Below are positions 9,405 to 17,461 of a stretch of DNA of 64,000 nucleotides, piece after piece. The notes under the pieces are model-generated. The model made no database searches, had not been told where the DNA came from, and worked only from the letters and a program-made list of their open reading frames with translations. The DNA is from Agrobacterium larrymoorei (GTDB lineage: Bacteria > Pseudomonadota > Alphaproteobacteria > Rhizobiales > Rhizobiaceae). Both the position numbers and the translations under genes were made by a program. The stretch is taken from positions 2,048,501 through 2,112,500 of the forward strand of contig NZ_JAUTBL010000002.1 of assembly GCF_030819275.1 (NCBI RefSeq), in the 5' to 3' direction. Each line of letters opens with the position of its first letter. Position 1 is the stretch's first letter.

Positions 9405-9868
9405 CGTTCATCGAGCTCTACCCTGCCGGCCAAAGACTTGAACTTGGGACCATCCACTTCTCGGCGGAATCGATCATCCGCTATGCCGAAAAATTCGATC
9501 CGCAGCCGTTTCACCTGAGTGAAGAAGGCGCCAGGAACTCCGTCTTCGAAGGTCTCTGCGCATCCGGCTGGCAGACAAGCGCATCCTGGATGAAGTGCTT
9601 CCTGAACTACTGGACGAAGGAAGTGAAACGATTGACAAGCGAAGGCATCGAGCCACCAAAGCTCGGTCCCTCCCCCGGGCTTTCTGAACTCAGGTGGCTG
9701 CATCCGGTCTATGCCGGAGACGACGTCACCTATTTCACCACGCTCCTCAACGCTCGCCCGCTGGCCTCGCGCCCCGGCCTGCTGATGAACACGACACTGA
9801 ACGAAGGCGTCAACCAGCGTGGTGAACTCGTGGTGACGTTTGAAAGCAAGGTCTTGGAGTTTCAGTAG
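9401..9868 (+). CDS. MaoC-family dehydratase, second of a pair
   Basis: 155 residues, paralogous to the preceding gene and overlapping it in an ATGA junction, so translation is probably coupled. It repeats the signature (KFDPQPFHLSEEGARNSVF, then CASGWQTSASW) with the active-site Asp and His. The region after residue 60 is more diverged (LNYWTKEVKRLTSEG). Substrate unknown. Confidence 0.88.
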   Translation: MTFIELYPAGQRLELGTIHFSAESIIRYAEKFDPQPFHLSEEGARNSVFEGLCASGWQTSASWMKCFLNYWTKEVKRLTSEGIEPPKLGPSPGLSELRWLHPVYAGDDVTYFTTLLNARPLASRPGLLMNTTLNEGVNQRGELVVTFESKVLEFQ

Positions 9869-9880
9869 ACGTCAGACCGC

Positions 9881-9909
9881 GTCGCGCAAAGCGGCAGCTC
9901 TTGCGCGAC
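9881..9909. terminator. Bidirectional hairpin between convergent genes
   Basis: GTCGCGCAA and TTGCGCGAC form a perfect 9-base stem with an 11-base loop, 12 bases past the maoC stop and 45 bases past the end of apt on the other strand. ACTTTTG follows on the + side. Confidence 0.5.
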
Positions 9910-9954
9910 AGACTTTTGCACAATGACGGCAATCTCCCGCCCGATCCCCAAAGA

Positions 9955-10497
9955 TCAGTGCCCGGAGAACTCCACAAGCGTCCGCACCTCGACGCCAAGG
10001 TCTTCCAGCTTCTTGCGACCGCCGAGATCGGGAAGGTCGATGACGAAGCAGGCTGAGACGATCTCGGCGCCCATTTGCCGCAAGAGCTTCACGGCACCTT
10101 CAGCCGTTCCGCCTGTCGCAATCAAGTCATCCACCAGAATGACTTTCTCACCCGGCTGCACGGCATCGACGTGCATCTCCATCTCGTCGACGCCGTATTC
10201 GAGGCTGTAAGCCACGCGTACAGTGGTGTGCGGCAGCTTGCCCTTCTTGCGGATCGGCACGAAGCCGGTGGAAAGCTGATGCGCCATGGCGCCGCCCAGA
10301 ATGAAGCCGCGCGCCTCGATGCCAGCGATCTTGTCGACCTTGGTGCCTACATAGGGATTGACGAGTTCATCCACCGCGCGGCGGAAGGCGCGTGGATTGC
10401 CAAGGAGCGTGGTGATGTCGCGAAAGATGATGCCGGGCTTCGGATAATCGTTGATGGAGCGAATGGCGGCAGCAAGTTCCGAGGCAATAGCAGTCAT
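9955..10497 (-). CDS. apt: Adenine phosphoribosyltransferase
   Basis: 180 residues, the usual length. It salvages adenine to AMP using PRPP. Seen: [20 protein letters not shown] at the N-terminus, the [15 protein letters not shown] segment, and the PRPP-binding loop [17 protein letters not shown]. Confidence 0.97.
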   Translation of the reverse strand: MTAIASELAAAIRSINDYPKPGIIFRDITTLLGNPRAFRRAVDELVNPYVGTKVDKIAGIEARGFILGGAMAHQLSTGFVPIRKKGKLPHTTVRVAYSLEYGVDEMEMHVDAVQPGEKVILVDDLIATGGTAEGAVKLLRQMGAEIVSACFVIDLPDLGGRKKLEDLGVEVRTLVEFSGH

Positions 10498-10582
10498 GAT
10501 TTGTCCAGTTGATGTGACAGATTGGAAGGTTGCCGCACCTTATCAAGTTGATGTCGGCGAACCAACGAAAAAGGCACGGCCC

Positions 10583-10975
10583 TTATTCGCCGGTCGTCAT
10601 GCTCGGCATTTTGGCCCATACCGGACAGACATCTTCGAAGGAATGGGCGTGAGGCCGTAACGCCTCATCCTCACGATCGTCAAAACTTGCCCAGACAAGC
10701 GCAACGACAGGCTCATCGTCGATTGCGCCAAGCGTGCTGCCGCAAGCGGCGCAGAAGGCGCGGCTGGAATAATCTGAGGAACGATAGGTCGACGGTGCAC
10801 CGCCGCGGCCTGTCCAGAGAACATCATCCGCGTTGAACTCCACGAAGGTGAGGCTGGTCGCACCTGAGTGCCGCTGGCAGATCTCGCAGGAGCACGTGTG
10901 AGCATTGCGCGGCACGGCCTTGGTTTCAAAGCGAACAGAGCCACAAAAACAGCCTCCGGTCCGGATTTTCGTCAT
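10583..10975 (-). CDS. GFA-family zinc protein (glutathione-dependent formaldehyde-activating fold)
   Basis: 130 residues with the zinc-cysteine pattern of the GFA family: GGCFCGSVRF near residues 8-17, CSCEICQRHSG near 30-40 and FCAACGSTLG near 76-85. The ATG at 10975 has AGGAG 7 bases upstream and is preferred to the ATG at 10996. Many members are not true S-(hydroxymethyl)glutathione synthases, so activity is open. Confidence 0.88.
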   Translation of the reverse strand: MTKIRTGGCFCGSVRFETKAVPRNAHTCSCEICQRHSGATSLTFVEFNADDVLWTGRGGAPSTYRSSDYSSRAFCAACGSTLGAIDDEPVVALVWASFDDREDEALRPHAHSFEDVCPVWAKMPSMTTGE

Positions 10976-10996
10976 CGAGCCGCTCCTACAGGTCAC

Positions 10997-11025
10997 GAAA
11001 AAGCCCCGCGAGTGACCGCGGGGCT
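10997..11025 (-). terminator. Intrinsic terminator of the petABC operon
   Basis: On the minus strand AGCCCCGCG and CGCGGGGCT form a 9-base stem with a 6-base loop, followed by TTTTTCG. It lies 25 bases beyond the end of petC. Confidence 0.85.
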
Positions 11026-11049
11026 CTTAAGCAGATTATGCGAAAGCTA

Positions 11050-11964
11050 TCAGTGCTCTTTCCGCGAATAAACCGACTTCTTCGTGAGGTAGATCAGTGC
11101 CGTGAAGATGAACAGAAATATCATCACCATGAAGCCGGTGCGCTTGCGCGCTTCCAGATGCGGCTCTGCGGCCCACATCAGGAATGCCGAGATATCTCTG
11201 GAATATTGCTCCAGGGTCTGCGGCGTGCCGTCATCATAGGTCACCTGATCGTTGCTGATGGGCGGAGCCATCTTCAACGATGTAGCGCTGCCGAAATAGG
11301 GATTGAAGTGGGTGCCTTCCGGGACCTTGTAATCCGAACCATCCGGGTTCTTGATGCCGGCTGGCGGCTCCTGATATCCCGTCAGCAGCGCGTGGATGTA
11401 ATCCGGGCCGCCTTCCTGATAACCGCCGACGATCGGGATCATGTCGATGATGAACTGCGGGAAACCGCGTTCCACACCGCGCGCCTTGGCGAGCAGTGAC
11501 ATGTCCGGAGGGGCAGCGCCGCCGTTGGAGGCAGCAGCTGCTTCCTTGTTCGGGTAAGGCGACGGGAAGTGGTCGGATGGCACAGCCTTGCGGGTGAACA
11601 TCTCACCATCGGCATTCGGACCGTCCTGCACTTCGTATTCCGCAGCGAAAGCTTTCACCTGGTCTTCCGAGTAGCCCAGGCCTTCCAGCGTGCGGAAGGC
11701 AACCAGGTTCATCGAATGACAGGCGGAACAGACTTCCTTGTAGATCTTCAGGCCGCGTTGCAGCTGACCCTTGTCATATTTGCCGAAGGGACCGGCGAAG
11801 GACCACTTTTCCTCATGCGGCTTCAGGATGGGGAAGTGCCCGCCTGCAATCGCATGGGTGGTCTTGGACGCCAGATCATCGTGGCCTTCTTCTGCCGAGG
11901 CGGTGGTAAACCCGCCGAGGACGGCCATGAGCGCGATGCCGGTTACAAGCTTCTTCATTGTCAT
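11050..11964 (-). CDS. petC: Cytochrome c1 of the bc1 complex
   Basis: About 304 residues. A signal peptide ([21 protein letters not shown]) precedes the mature protein, the heme-binding CSACHSM lies near residue 77, the axial-ligand region is near SLKMAPP, and a C-terminal membrane anchor ([16 protein letters not shown]) is followed by a basic tail. Start: GGGAG lies 6 bases before the ATG at 11964; an ATG two codons downstream is possible. It is last in petA-petB-petC, with a terminator 25 bases on. The upstream petB frame runs 89 bases into this gene (see petB). Confidence 0.95.
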   Translation of the reverse strand: MTMKKLVTGIALMAVLGGFTTASAEEGHDDLASKTTHAIAGGHFPILKPHEEKWSFAGPFGKYDKGQLQRGLKIYKEVCSACHSMNLVAFRTLEGLGYSEDQVKAFAAEYEVQDGPNADGEMFTRKAVPSDHFPSPYPNKEAAAASNGGAAPPDMSLLAKARGVERGFPQFIIDMIPIVGGYQEGGPDYIHALLTGYQEPPAGIKNPDGSDYKVPEGTHFNPYFGSATSLKMAPPISNDQVTYDDGTPQTLEQYSRDISAFLMWAAEPHLEARKRTGFMVMIFLFIFTALIYLTKKSVYSRKEH

Positions 11965-13264
11965 CACTCTCTCCCGCACTCAGATCTTCACGCCGGCAGG
12001 GCGCGTCTGTTGTCGCCTTGGCGTTCTTTTCGAGAACGGCCTCGGTGATCGAATTCGGGATCCGCCGTGGCGTTTCGAACAGGCCAAGAAGAGGCATGAT
12101 GGCGAGGAAGAAGCCGAAGTAGTAGAGCGTGCCCAACTGCGACATCGTCACGTAAAGGCCTTCCGCCGGGCGAGAGCCGAGCCAGCCGAGCATGATGGCA
12201 TTGGCAACGAAAATCCAGAAGAACAGCTTGTACCAGGGACGATAGACCGCGGAGCGAACTTTGGACGTATCGAGCCAAGGCAGGAAGAACAGCACGACGA
12301 TCGCACCGAACATCACCAGAACGCCGCCGAGCTTGGAATCGATCGGGCCGACATTGAAGGTGATGGCGCGCAGCATGGCGTAGAACGGCAGGAAGTACCA
12401 TTCCGGCACGATGTGAGCCGGGGTCTTCAGCGAGTCCGCCATGATGTAGTTGTCGGGATGGCCGAGGAAATTCGGCATGTAGAAGACGAACCAGGCATAG
12501 GCGATCAGGAACACAGAAACACCAAGTGCATCCTTCAACGTCGCGTAGGGCGTGAACGGAACCGTGTCCGTCTTGCTCTTGACCTCGACGCCTGTCGGGT
12601 TGGTCTGGCCCGTCACATGCAGCGCCCAGATATGCAGGATCACGACACCGGCAATCATGAAGGGCAGCAGGTAGTGCAGCGCAAAGAAGCGGTTCAGCGT
12701 CGGCTGATCAACGGCGAAGCCGCCGAGCAGGAACTGCTGGATCCACTCACCCACCAGCGGGAAAGCGGTGAAGAAGCCGGTGATAACGGTCGCACCCCAG
12801 AAGGACATCTGGCCCCAGGGCAGAACATACCCCATGAAGCCGGTCGCCATCATCAGAAGGAAGATGACACAGCCGAGAATCCAGAGGATTTCACGAGGAG
12901 CCTTGTAAGAACCATAATAGAGACCGCGGGCGATATGCAGATAGACCGCGATGAAGAAGAAAGACGCGCCATTGGCATGCATATAGCGCAGCAGCCAGCC
13001 ATGGTTGACGTCGCGCATGATCTTCTCGACGGAGGTGAAGGCAACCGTCGTTTCAGCGGCATAATGCATGGCAAGCACCACGCCCGTCAGGATCTGCACG
13101 ATCAGCATGACGGAGAGCATGGCGCCGAAGGTGTAAGCGTAGTTCAGATTGCGCGGAACCGGATAGGCCACGAAGCTGTCATAGATCATACGCGGCAGCG
13201 GAAGGCGGGAGTCGACCCATCTCTCGATACCGGTCGATGGCTGGTAACTGGAATGACCACTCAT
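11876..13264 (-). CDS. petB: Cytochrome b of the bc1 complex (3' end probably frameshifted)
   Basis: The open frame is 462 codons. Residues 1-421 are a normal bacterial cytochrome b: eight or nine membrane helices, heme-ligand histidines in [20 protein letters not shown] and [27 protein letters not shown], and the [11 protein letters not shown]o-site motif. From residue 422 the sequence becomes hydrophilic and Arg-rich and simply reads petC in another frame. If the GGG at 11999-12001 were four bases, the frame would end in LPA and stop at 11988-11990, giving about 425 residues and leaving 23 bases, including the petC ribosome-binding site, before petC. I therefore suspect a one-base deletion, real or an assembly error. 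Confidence 0.9.
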   Translation of the reverse strand: MSGHSSYQPSTGIERWVDSRLPLPRMIYDSFVAYPVPRNLNYAYTFGAMLSVMLIVQILTGVVLAMHYAAETTVAFTSVEKIMRDVNHGWLLRYMHANGASFFFIAVYLHIARGLYYGSYKAPREILWILGCVIFLLMMATGFMGYVLPWGQMSFWGATVITGFFTAFPLVGEWIQQFLLGGFAVDQPTLNRFFALHYLLPFMIAGVVILHIWALHVTGQTNPTGVEVKSKTDTVPFTPYATLKDALGVSVFLIAYAWFVFYMPNFLGHPDNYIMADSLKTPAHIVPEWYFLPFYAMLRAITFNVGPIDSKLGGVLVMFGAIVVLFFLPWLDTSKVRSAVYRPWYKLFFWIFVANAIMLGWLGSRPAEGLYVTMSQLGTLYYFGFFLAIMPLLGLFETPRRIPNSITEAVLEKNAKATTDAPCRREDLSAGESDDNEEACNRHRAHGRPRRVYHRLGRRRPR

Positions 13265-13277
13265 TTCATCTGTCCCC

Positions 13278-13856
13278 TTATCCGATTCTGATCACGCTAT
13301 CGGATGTGAATGCGAAGGTCGGAATATGCAGGTTCTCCGGCGCCGGACCTTTGCGAATGCGGCCCGCCGTATCGTAGTGCGAGCCATGGCAGGGACAGAA
13401 CCATCCGCCGAAATCGCCCGCCTGACCGAGCGGAACGCAGCCGAGATGGGTACAGGAGCCGATCATGACGATCCAGTTTTCCTTGCCCTGACCGGCGGAG
13501 CGATCGATGTCGGTGGCTTGTGCGTCGGGCGCAAGGTTGGCGTTGCGGGCAACGGGATCCTTCAGCTGAGCCAGTTCGACGGCATTGGCTTCCTGAATTT
13601 CCTTCTCGGTGCGGTTGCGAATGAAGATCGGCTTTCCGCGCCATTTGACGGTCAGCGACATGCCGGGCTCGACACTGGCAACGTTAACTTCGATGGAAGC
13701 AAGTGCGAGCGTGGATGCATCGGGGCGCATCTGATCGATGAAAGGCCATGCAACAGCGGCAGCACCAACAGCACCCGCCATCCCCGTCACAAGGTAAAGA
13801 AAATCGCGACGCGTGGGTTCACCCGACGTGTCATGGTCATTTACGTGCTCGCTCAC
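13278..13856 (-). CDS. petA: Ubiquinol-cytochrome c reductase Rieske iron-sulfur subunit
   Basis: 192 residues from a GTG start. Twin-arginine export signal [22 protein letters not shown], then the Rieske cluster ligands CTHLGC and CPCHGSHYD, and a conserved [10 protein letters not shown]. The frame is open further upstream, but GTG at 13856 gives the family length. An upstream 12-codon ORF with a strong ribosome-binding site ends two bases before this GTG, which may explain how it is translated. It leads petA-petB-petC of the aerobic respiratory chain. Confidence 0.95.
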   Translation of the reverse strand: MSEHVNDHDTSGEPTRRDFLYLVTGMAGAVGAAAVAWPFIDQMRPDASTLALASIEVNVASVEPGMSLTVKWRGKPIFIRNRTEKEIQEANAVELAQLKDPVARNANLAPDAQATDIDRSAGQGKENWIVMIGSCTHLGCVPLGQAGDFGGWFCPCHGSHYDTAGRIRKGPAPENLHIPTFAFTSDSVIRIG

Positions 13857-13858
13857 CG

Positions 13859-13897
13859 CTACACCATCCTCTGCGCTAATTTCGTTGAAAATCGCAT
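13859..13897 (-). CDS. 12-codon upstream ORF coupled to petA
   Basis: Reads [12 protein letters not shown] then TAG. GGGAGG lies 4 bases before its ATG, stronger than anything at the petA GTG, and its stop codon is separated from that GTG by two bases (TAG-CG-GTG). The arrangement is that of translational coupling: ribosomes ending here can restart at petA. No amino-acid bias is visible. Whether the peptide matters is unknown. Confidence 0.4.
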   Translation of the reverse strand: MRFSTKLAQRMV

Positions 13898-14167
13898 GAG
13901 TCCTCCCGCTCCGATTTGATCCAAGACAAACTCCATCCCCAGTGTCTTGGTCATGCTTGCGCGAAGACAAAATCGCGCTTGATATCTGTGATCGCAAAAT
14001 ATGCCCGACTTTGGCAAGAGGAAAGCACACAAAGCTGCCGTAATTTCGCCTCGAGAGGTATCTTTTTCATCCGTTTCCCCCTCCCGGCTGGCCATCGTGC
14101 AACATTGTGTGAAAGCATGGCCCGTGGTAAGCGACATCCGGGAGCGCGAGAAGACGGGAATTTACGC
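13898..14167. other. Divergent region petA / phosphatase-family gene
   Basis: This 270-base stretch should carry the petABC promoter (minus) and the promoter of the gene at 14168 (plus). CTTGCC on the minus strand near 14015 is a possible -35, but I could not assign a convincing -10. No other gene is supported. Confidence 0.4.
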
Positions 14168-15103
14168 GTGAAAGCACGGCTCAGCTGCATCGCCTCGATG
14201 GCGATCGTCGCAGCTCTTTTTTCGATAAGCTTCAGATATATAAAAGATTTTTGGCTTCTGGCCTTTGTCAACAGCTTCCAGCTGCACATTGCGGTAGTGG
14301 CGGCCATCGCCTGCATCATTTGTTTCTGTCTCCTCCGCTCGCGCCTCTTCATCGCGCTTCTTGCATGGTCGCTCGTACTCTGCGCGCATGCCGTCTCTAT
14401 GCAATATGATTTCGCAACCGACGGGCAGTATCCAGCCGGGGCCAAACCCTTCCGACTGATGTCGTTCAATGTGCTGCGAGAAAATCGGAAGAGCGCCGAA
14501 TCAATCGCCGACGCCGTTCTGGCATCTGAGGCAGACGCCGTTTACATCATGGAGGCTGGCGCTGTTCGCAGCGTGCTTGCGCGTCTACAGCAGACCTATC
14601 CCTACCGCCTCGGCTGCGGTGTCGGCACACCGTCCTGCGATCTCTTGATGCTGTCCAAGCGACCCTTGCGCGACGCCAGGATCGGCACGCTGAGCTTTGT
14701 CAGTCAAGAGCGCGCAGGTTTCGCGCAGATAGACCTGGATGGCGTCACGCTCAATCTCGCGCAGGTTCATCTGACAAAGCCCTATTTCGACGAGTACCAC
14801 GCTGAGGAACTGTCAGGCCTGTCGCGTGAACTGATAAACCTGAAGGGTCCTGTCATTCTGGCGGGAGATTTCAACTCCGCTAGCGTGGTCCCGGATATGC
14901 GTCGCTTCATGGAGAACGCGCGGTTGAAAAAAGGCAGCTGGGAACCCGCAACATGGCCGATCAAAGCCGGGCGGTTCGGCATCGCCATCGACCATGTGTT
15001 CGCCCGCAAGCCCGCGACCCTTATCAGCGTCCAGCGCTTGCCCAACAATTTGGGCTCGAACCATTACGGCCTCATTGCGGATTTCATGATCGCTGCGGAA
15101 TAA
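14168..15103 (+). CDS. Endonuclease/exonuclease/phosphatase-family membrane protein
   Basis: 311 residues from a GTG start preceded by ACGGGAA. Three hydrophobic helices occupy about residues 7-75. The catalytic EEP domain follows: MSFNVLRENR, VYIMEAG with the metal-binding Glu, HLTKPYF, LAGDFNSAS with the catalytic Asp/Asn, IDHVFAR, and SNHYGLIADF with the final His. This places it in the metal-dependent phosphoesterase superfamily, facing the periplasm if the helices anchor it. The open frame continues upstream to 13916 but without a ribosome-binding site. Confidence 0.85.
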   Translation: MKARLSCIASMAIVAALFSISFRYIKDFWLLAFVNSFQLHIAVVAAIACIICFCLLRSRLFIALLAWSLVLCAHAVSMQYDFATDGQYPAGAKPFRLMSFNVLRENRKSAESIADAVLASEADAVYIMEAGAVRSVLARLQQTYPYRLGCGVGTPSCDLLMLSKRPLRDARIGTLSFVSQERAGFAQIDLDGVTLNLAQVHLTKPYFDEYHAEELSGLSRELINLKGPVILAGDFNSASVVPDMRRFMENARLKKGSWEPATWPIKAGRFGIAIDHVFARKPATLISVQRLPNNLGSNHYGLIADFMIAAE

Positions 15104-15145
15104 GTCCTGCAACAACGAAAACAGTGGCTTGCCACGCCTTTTCGC

Positions 15146-17026
15146 TCAGTCGAGTGGAAGCGCCTCAACGTCTTCCGCATCCAGGAAGCCGCCGGACTGG
15201 CGCGCCCAGAGCTCGGCATAAAGGCCGCCGCTCGCCACCAGTTCACTATGCGTCCCCTGCTCGACGATCCGCCCGGCATCCATGACCACCAGCCTGTCGA
15301 GCGCGGCGATCGTTGACAGTCGGTGCGCGATCGCCAGCACCGTCTTGCCCCTCATCAGTTCGTCAAGATTGCTTTGGATTGCTGCTTCCACTTCGGAGTC
15401 GAGCGCTGACGTCGCCTCATCCAGAATAAGAATGGGAGCGTCCTTCAGCATCACGCGGGCAATCGCGATGCGCTGGCGCTGACCGCCGGAAAGCTTCACG
15501 CCACGCTCGCCGACATGGGCATCGAAGCCCTTTCGACCGCGCTGATCTTCCAGGCGGGCGATGAATTCATCCGCCTGCGCCCGCCGCGCGGCTTCAAGCA
15601 ACTCCTCTTCGCTCGCCTCCGTCCGGCCGAACATGATGTTGTCGCGAATAGAGCGGTGCAGAAGCGAGGTGTCCTGCGTCACCATGCCGATATGGGCGCG
15701 CAACGACTCTTGCGTCACATGCGCAATATCCTGTCCGTCGATCAGGATGCGCCCCTGCTCAACGTCATAGAAACGCAAAAGCAGATTGACGAGTGTCGAC
15801 TTGCCGGCACCGGAACGGCCGACGATCCCGACCTTTTCGCCAGGCGCGATGGTGAGGTTGAGGTGATCGATCACACCTTTGCCGCGCCCGTAGTGGAAGC
15901 TGACATCATCGAACTGAATGCTCGGCGTCGTCACCTTGAGCGGCGTTGCATCGGCTGCATCGACCAGGCCGATCGGCTGCGAGATCAGTTCGGCAGCATT
16001 CTGCACGGTGCCGAAATTGCGCATGATGCCGTTGAACTGCGTCATCAGCCGCCCGAGCAGGAAGTTGAGCCGCAGCACCAGCGCAAGTGTGAAGGCAACG
16101 GCACCCGAGCTGATCCTGCCCGAAAGCCAGAGATCGATGCAAAGTGCGGCCATCGACGTGATCATGATACCGGATAGCAGCGCCATCGACGCCCTCACGC
16201 CGGTGATGAAGCGGGTGAAGGTCATGGTGGTGCGCTGGAAGGTGTCGAAGCCCTGCCGCATATAGCGGTCATTGGCATCATCACGGCCAAAGAGGCGCAG
16301 TGTCTGGATATTGCTGTAGGCATCCACCATGCGCCCGTTCAGCATGGAGGCGGCTTCGGCGGTCTCTCTCGAATGGAAACGAATGCGCGGCACGAAGTAG
16401 CGCGCCAGCATGGAGAAGATGCCGACCCAGAGCACGACCACCAACCCGAGCCGCCAGTCCAGCCCGCCGATCAGGAAAAGCATCGATACGGAATAGATAC
16501 CGACGAACCAGACGCTTTCCATCAGCGAGGTGACGAGATCGCCCGCCGCCTGCCCGCCAGACCAGACCTTGGTGACGATACGGCCGGAAAAATCGTTCTG
16601 GAAAAAGCTCAGCGATTGCCGCGCCACATGCATGTAGGACTGCCAGCGCACAAGATTGTAAAAGCCAGGCGTTATGATCTGCTGATCGACCAGTGCCGTC
16701 AGCATGGTGACGACGAAGCGCACGACAGCGATCAGGAACAGCATGCCGATCAGTTCATAGCCGTGGCTCGCCAGGAGCCCCGACCAGCCATCGCCCGGCT
16801 TCACGGTTGAGAGGATATCGACCAGCCGCCCGACGAACCAGAAGAGTGCCGCTTCGATCGCCGCCGTCAATCCACCGAGCACCAGCATGGCGAAGAACGG
16901 CGCTTTGGCCTGCCGGAGATAGTACCAGATGAAACGAAATGTGCTTTCCGGCGGCCTCAGATCGTCCTTGCGGGCGAAGGGCTCGATCCAGTTTTCGAAA
17001 TAGTGGAAAACACGAGTGATGATCAT
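15146..17026 (-). CDS. ABC exporter (fused permease-ATPase), MsbA/MDR-like
   Basis: 626 residues. Six membrane helices lie within residues 40-330. The nucleotide-binding domain is complete: Walker A GRSGAGKST (403-411), LSGGQ (512-516), Walker B ILILDEAT, and the H-loop His near 568. It forms a homodimer or a heterodimer with the paralogous exporter at 17462-19318. No Shine-Dalgarno precedes the ATG; instead a promoter fits so that transcription starts at the ATG (17033-17060). Substrate (lipid or drug) cannot be told. Confidence 0.93.
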   Translation of the reverse strand: MIITRVFHYFENWIEPFARKDDLRPPESTFRFIWYYLRQAKAPFFAMLVLGGLTAAIEAALFWFVGRLVDILSTVKPGDGWSGLLASHGYELIGMLFLIAVVRFVVTMLTALVDQQIITPGFYNLVRWQSYMHVARQSLSFFQNDFSGRIVTKVWSGGQAAGDLVTSLMESVWFVGIYSVSMLFLIGGLDWRLGLVVVLWVGIFSMLARYFVPRIRFHSRETAEAASMLNGRMVDAYSNIQTLRLFGRDDANDRYMRQGFDTFQRTTMTFTRFITGVRASMALLSGIMITSMAALCIDLWLSGRISSGAVAFTLALVLRLNFLLGRLMTQFNGIMRNFGTVQNAAELISQPIGLVDAADATPLKVTTPSIQFDDVSFHYGRGKGVIDHLNLTIAPGEKVGIVGRSGAGKSTLVNLLLRFYDVEQGRILIDGQDIAHVTQESLRAHIGMVTQDTSLLHRSIRDNIMFGRTEASEEELLEAARRAQADEFIARLEDQRGRKGFDAHVGERGVKLSGGQRQRIAIARVMLKDAPILILDEATSALDSEVEAAIQSNLDELMRGKTVLAIAHRLSTIAALDRLVVMDAGRIVEQGTHSELVASGGLYAELWARQSGGFLDAEDVEALPLD

Positions 17027-17032
17027 ATTGAT

Positions 17033-17060
17033 TGTATAGGCGGATTCTTGAAACGGGCAA
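17033..17060 (-). promoter_or_regulatory. Predicted promoter giving a leaderless mRNA for the ABC exporter
   Basis: On the minus strand TTGCCC (17055-17060), a 16-base spacer, TATACA (17033-17038), then six bases to the ATG. The predicted start site coincides with the A of the start codon. Confidence 0.45.
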
Positions 17061-17143
17061 AGAAGAGGGCAGATTATATTTCGGTAATGCGGCCCGAAAA
17101 CATCAATGCGTTACGGGGCCAAAGGACGGACGACTCTCTAATG

Positions 17144-17167
17144 AAAAAACGCGGGAGATGTTCCCGC
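17144..17167 (-). terminator. Intrinsic terminator upstream of the ABC exporter
   Basis: Minus strand GCGGGA-5-TCCCGC, then G and TTTTTT. It ends a transcript that comes from 17170-17380, most simply the 56-codon ORF at 17196-17366. Confidence 0.75.
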
Positions 17168-17195
17168 CTTCACGATCGATCGTCGCGCAATGGCG

Positions 17196-17366
17196 TTACA
17201 ACTCGGTCCAACTGTCCTGCGCAAGCGCCACTGCCGCCGAGCCCTTTCTCGAGCAAGCGATGGCAAGCCGCCGACCGAGCGCGCGGGCGGTCGATTGCGG
17301 CGCCAGCTGGTAAGCGGTGACTGGAAATGCCGTTTCATTCTCATGCTGAACAAGCGCATGACGCAT
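17196..17366 (-). CDS. Small 56-residue ORF between the two ABC exporters
   Basis: A frame too short for most gene callers. It begins MRHALVQHENETAFPVTAY and ends VALAQDSWTEL; the composition is protein-like, with mixed acidic, polar and hydrophobic residues, unlike the Arg-rich shadow frames around it. It is bracketed by two minus-strand terminators (17379-17414 before, 17144-17167 after), which suits a separate transcript. There is no good ribosome-binding site, which lowers confidence. No family recognised. Confidence 0.5.
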   Translation of the reverse strand: MRHALVQHENETAFPVTAYQLAPQSTARALGRRLAIACSRKGSAAVALAQDSWTEL

Positions 17367-17378
17367 GAAAATTGGACG

Positions 17379-17414
17379 AAAAAATCAGGCCCGCGCATAA
17401 CAATGCGCGGGCCT
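17379..17414 (-). terminator. Intrinsic terminator of the upstream ABC exporter
   Basis: A perfect 12-base stem (AGGCCCGCGCAT with ATGCGCGGGCCT, loop 4), followed on the minus strand by GATTTTTTCG. It lies about 50 bases after the stop at 17462. Confidence 0.9.
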
Positions 17415-17461
17415 TACATTCAGATATGCTGACGACACGAGCCTCGATTTATACAGGTTCC

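Noticed and set aside
11771..13291. A 506-codon open frame on the + strand across petB and petC
   Set aside because: Charged, repetitive composition; antisense to membrane helices of cytochrome b.
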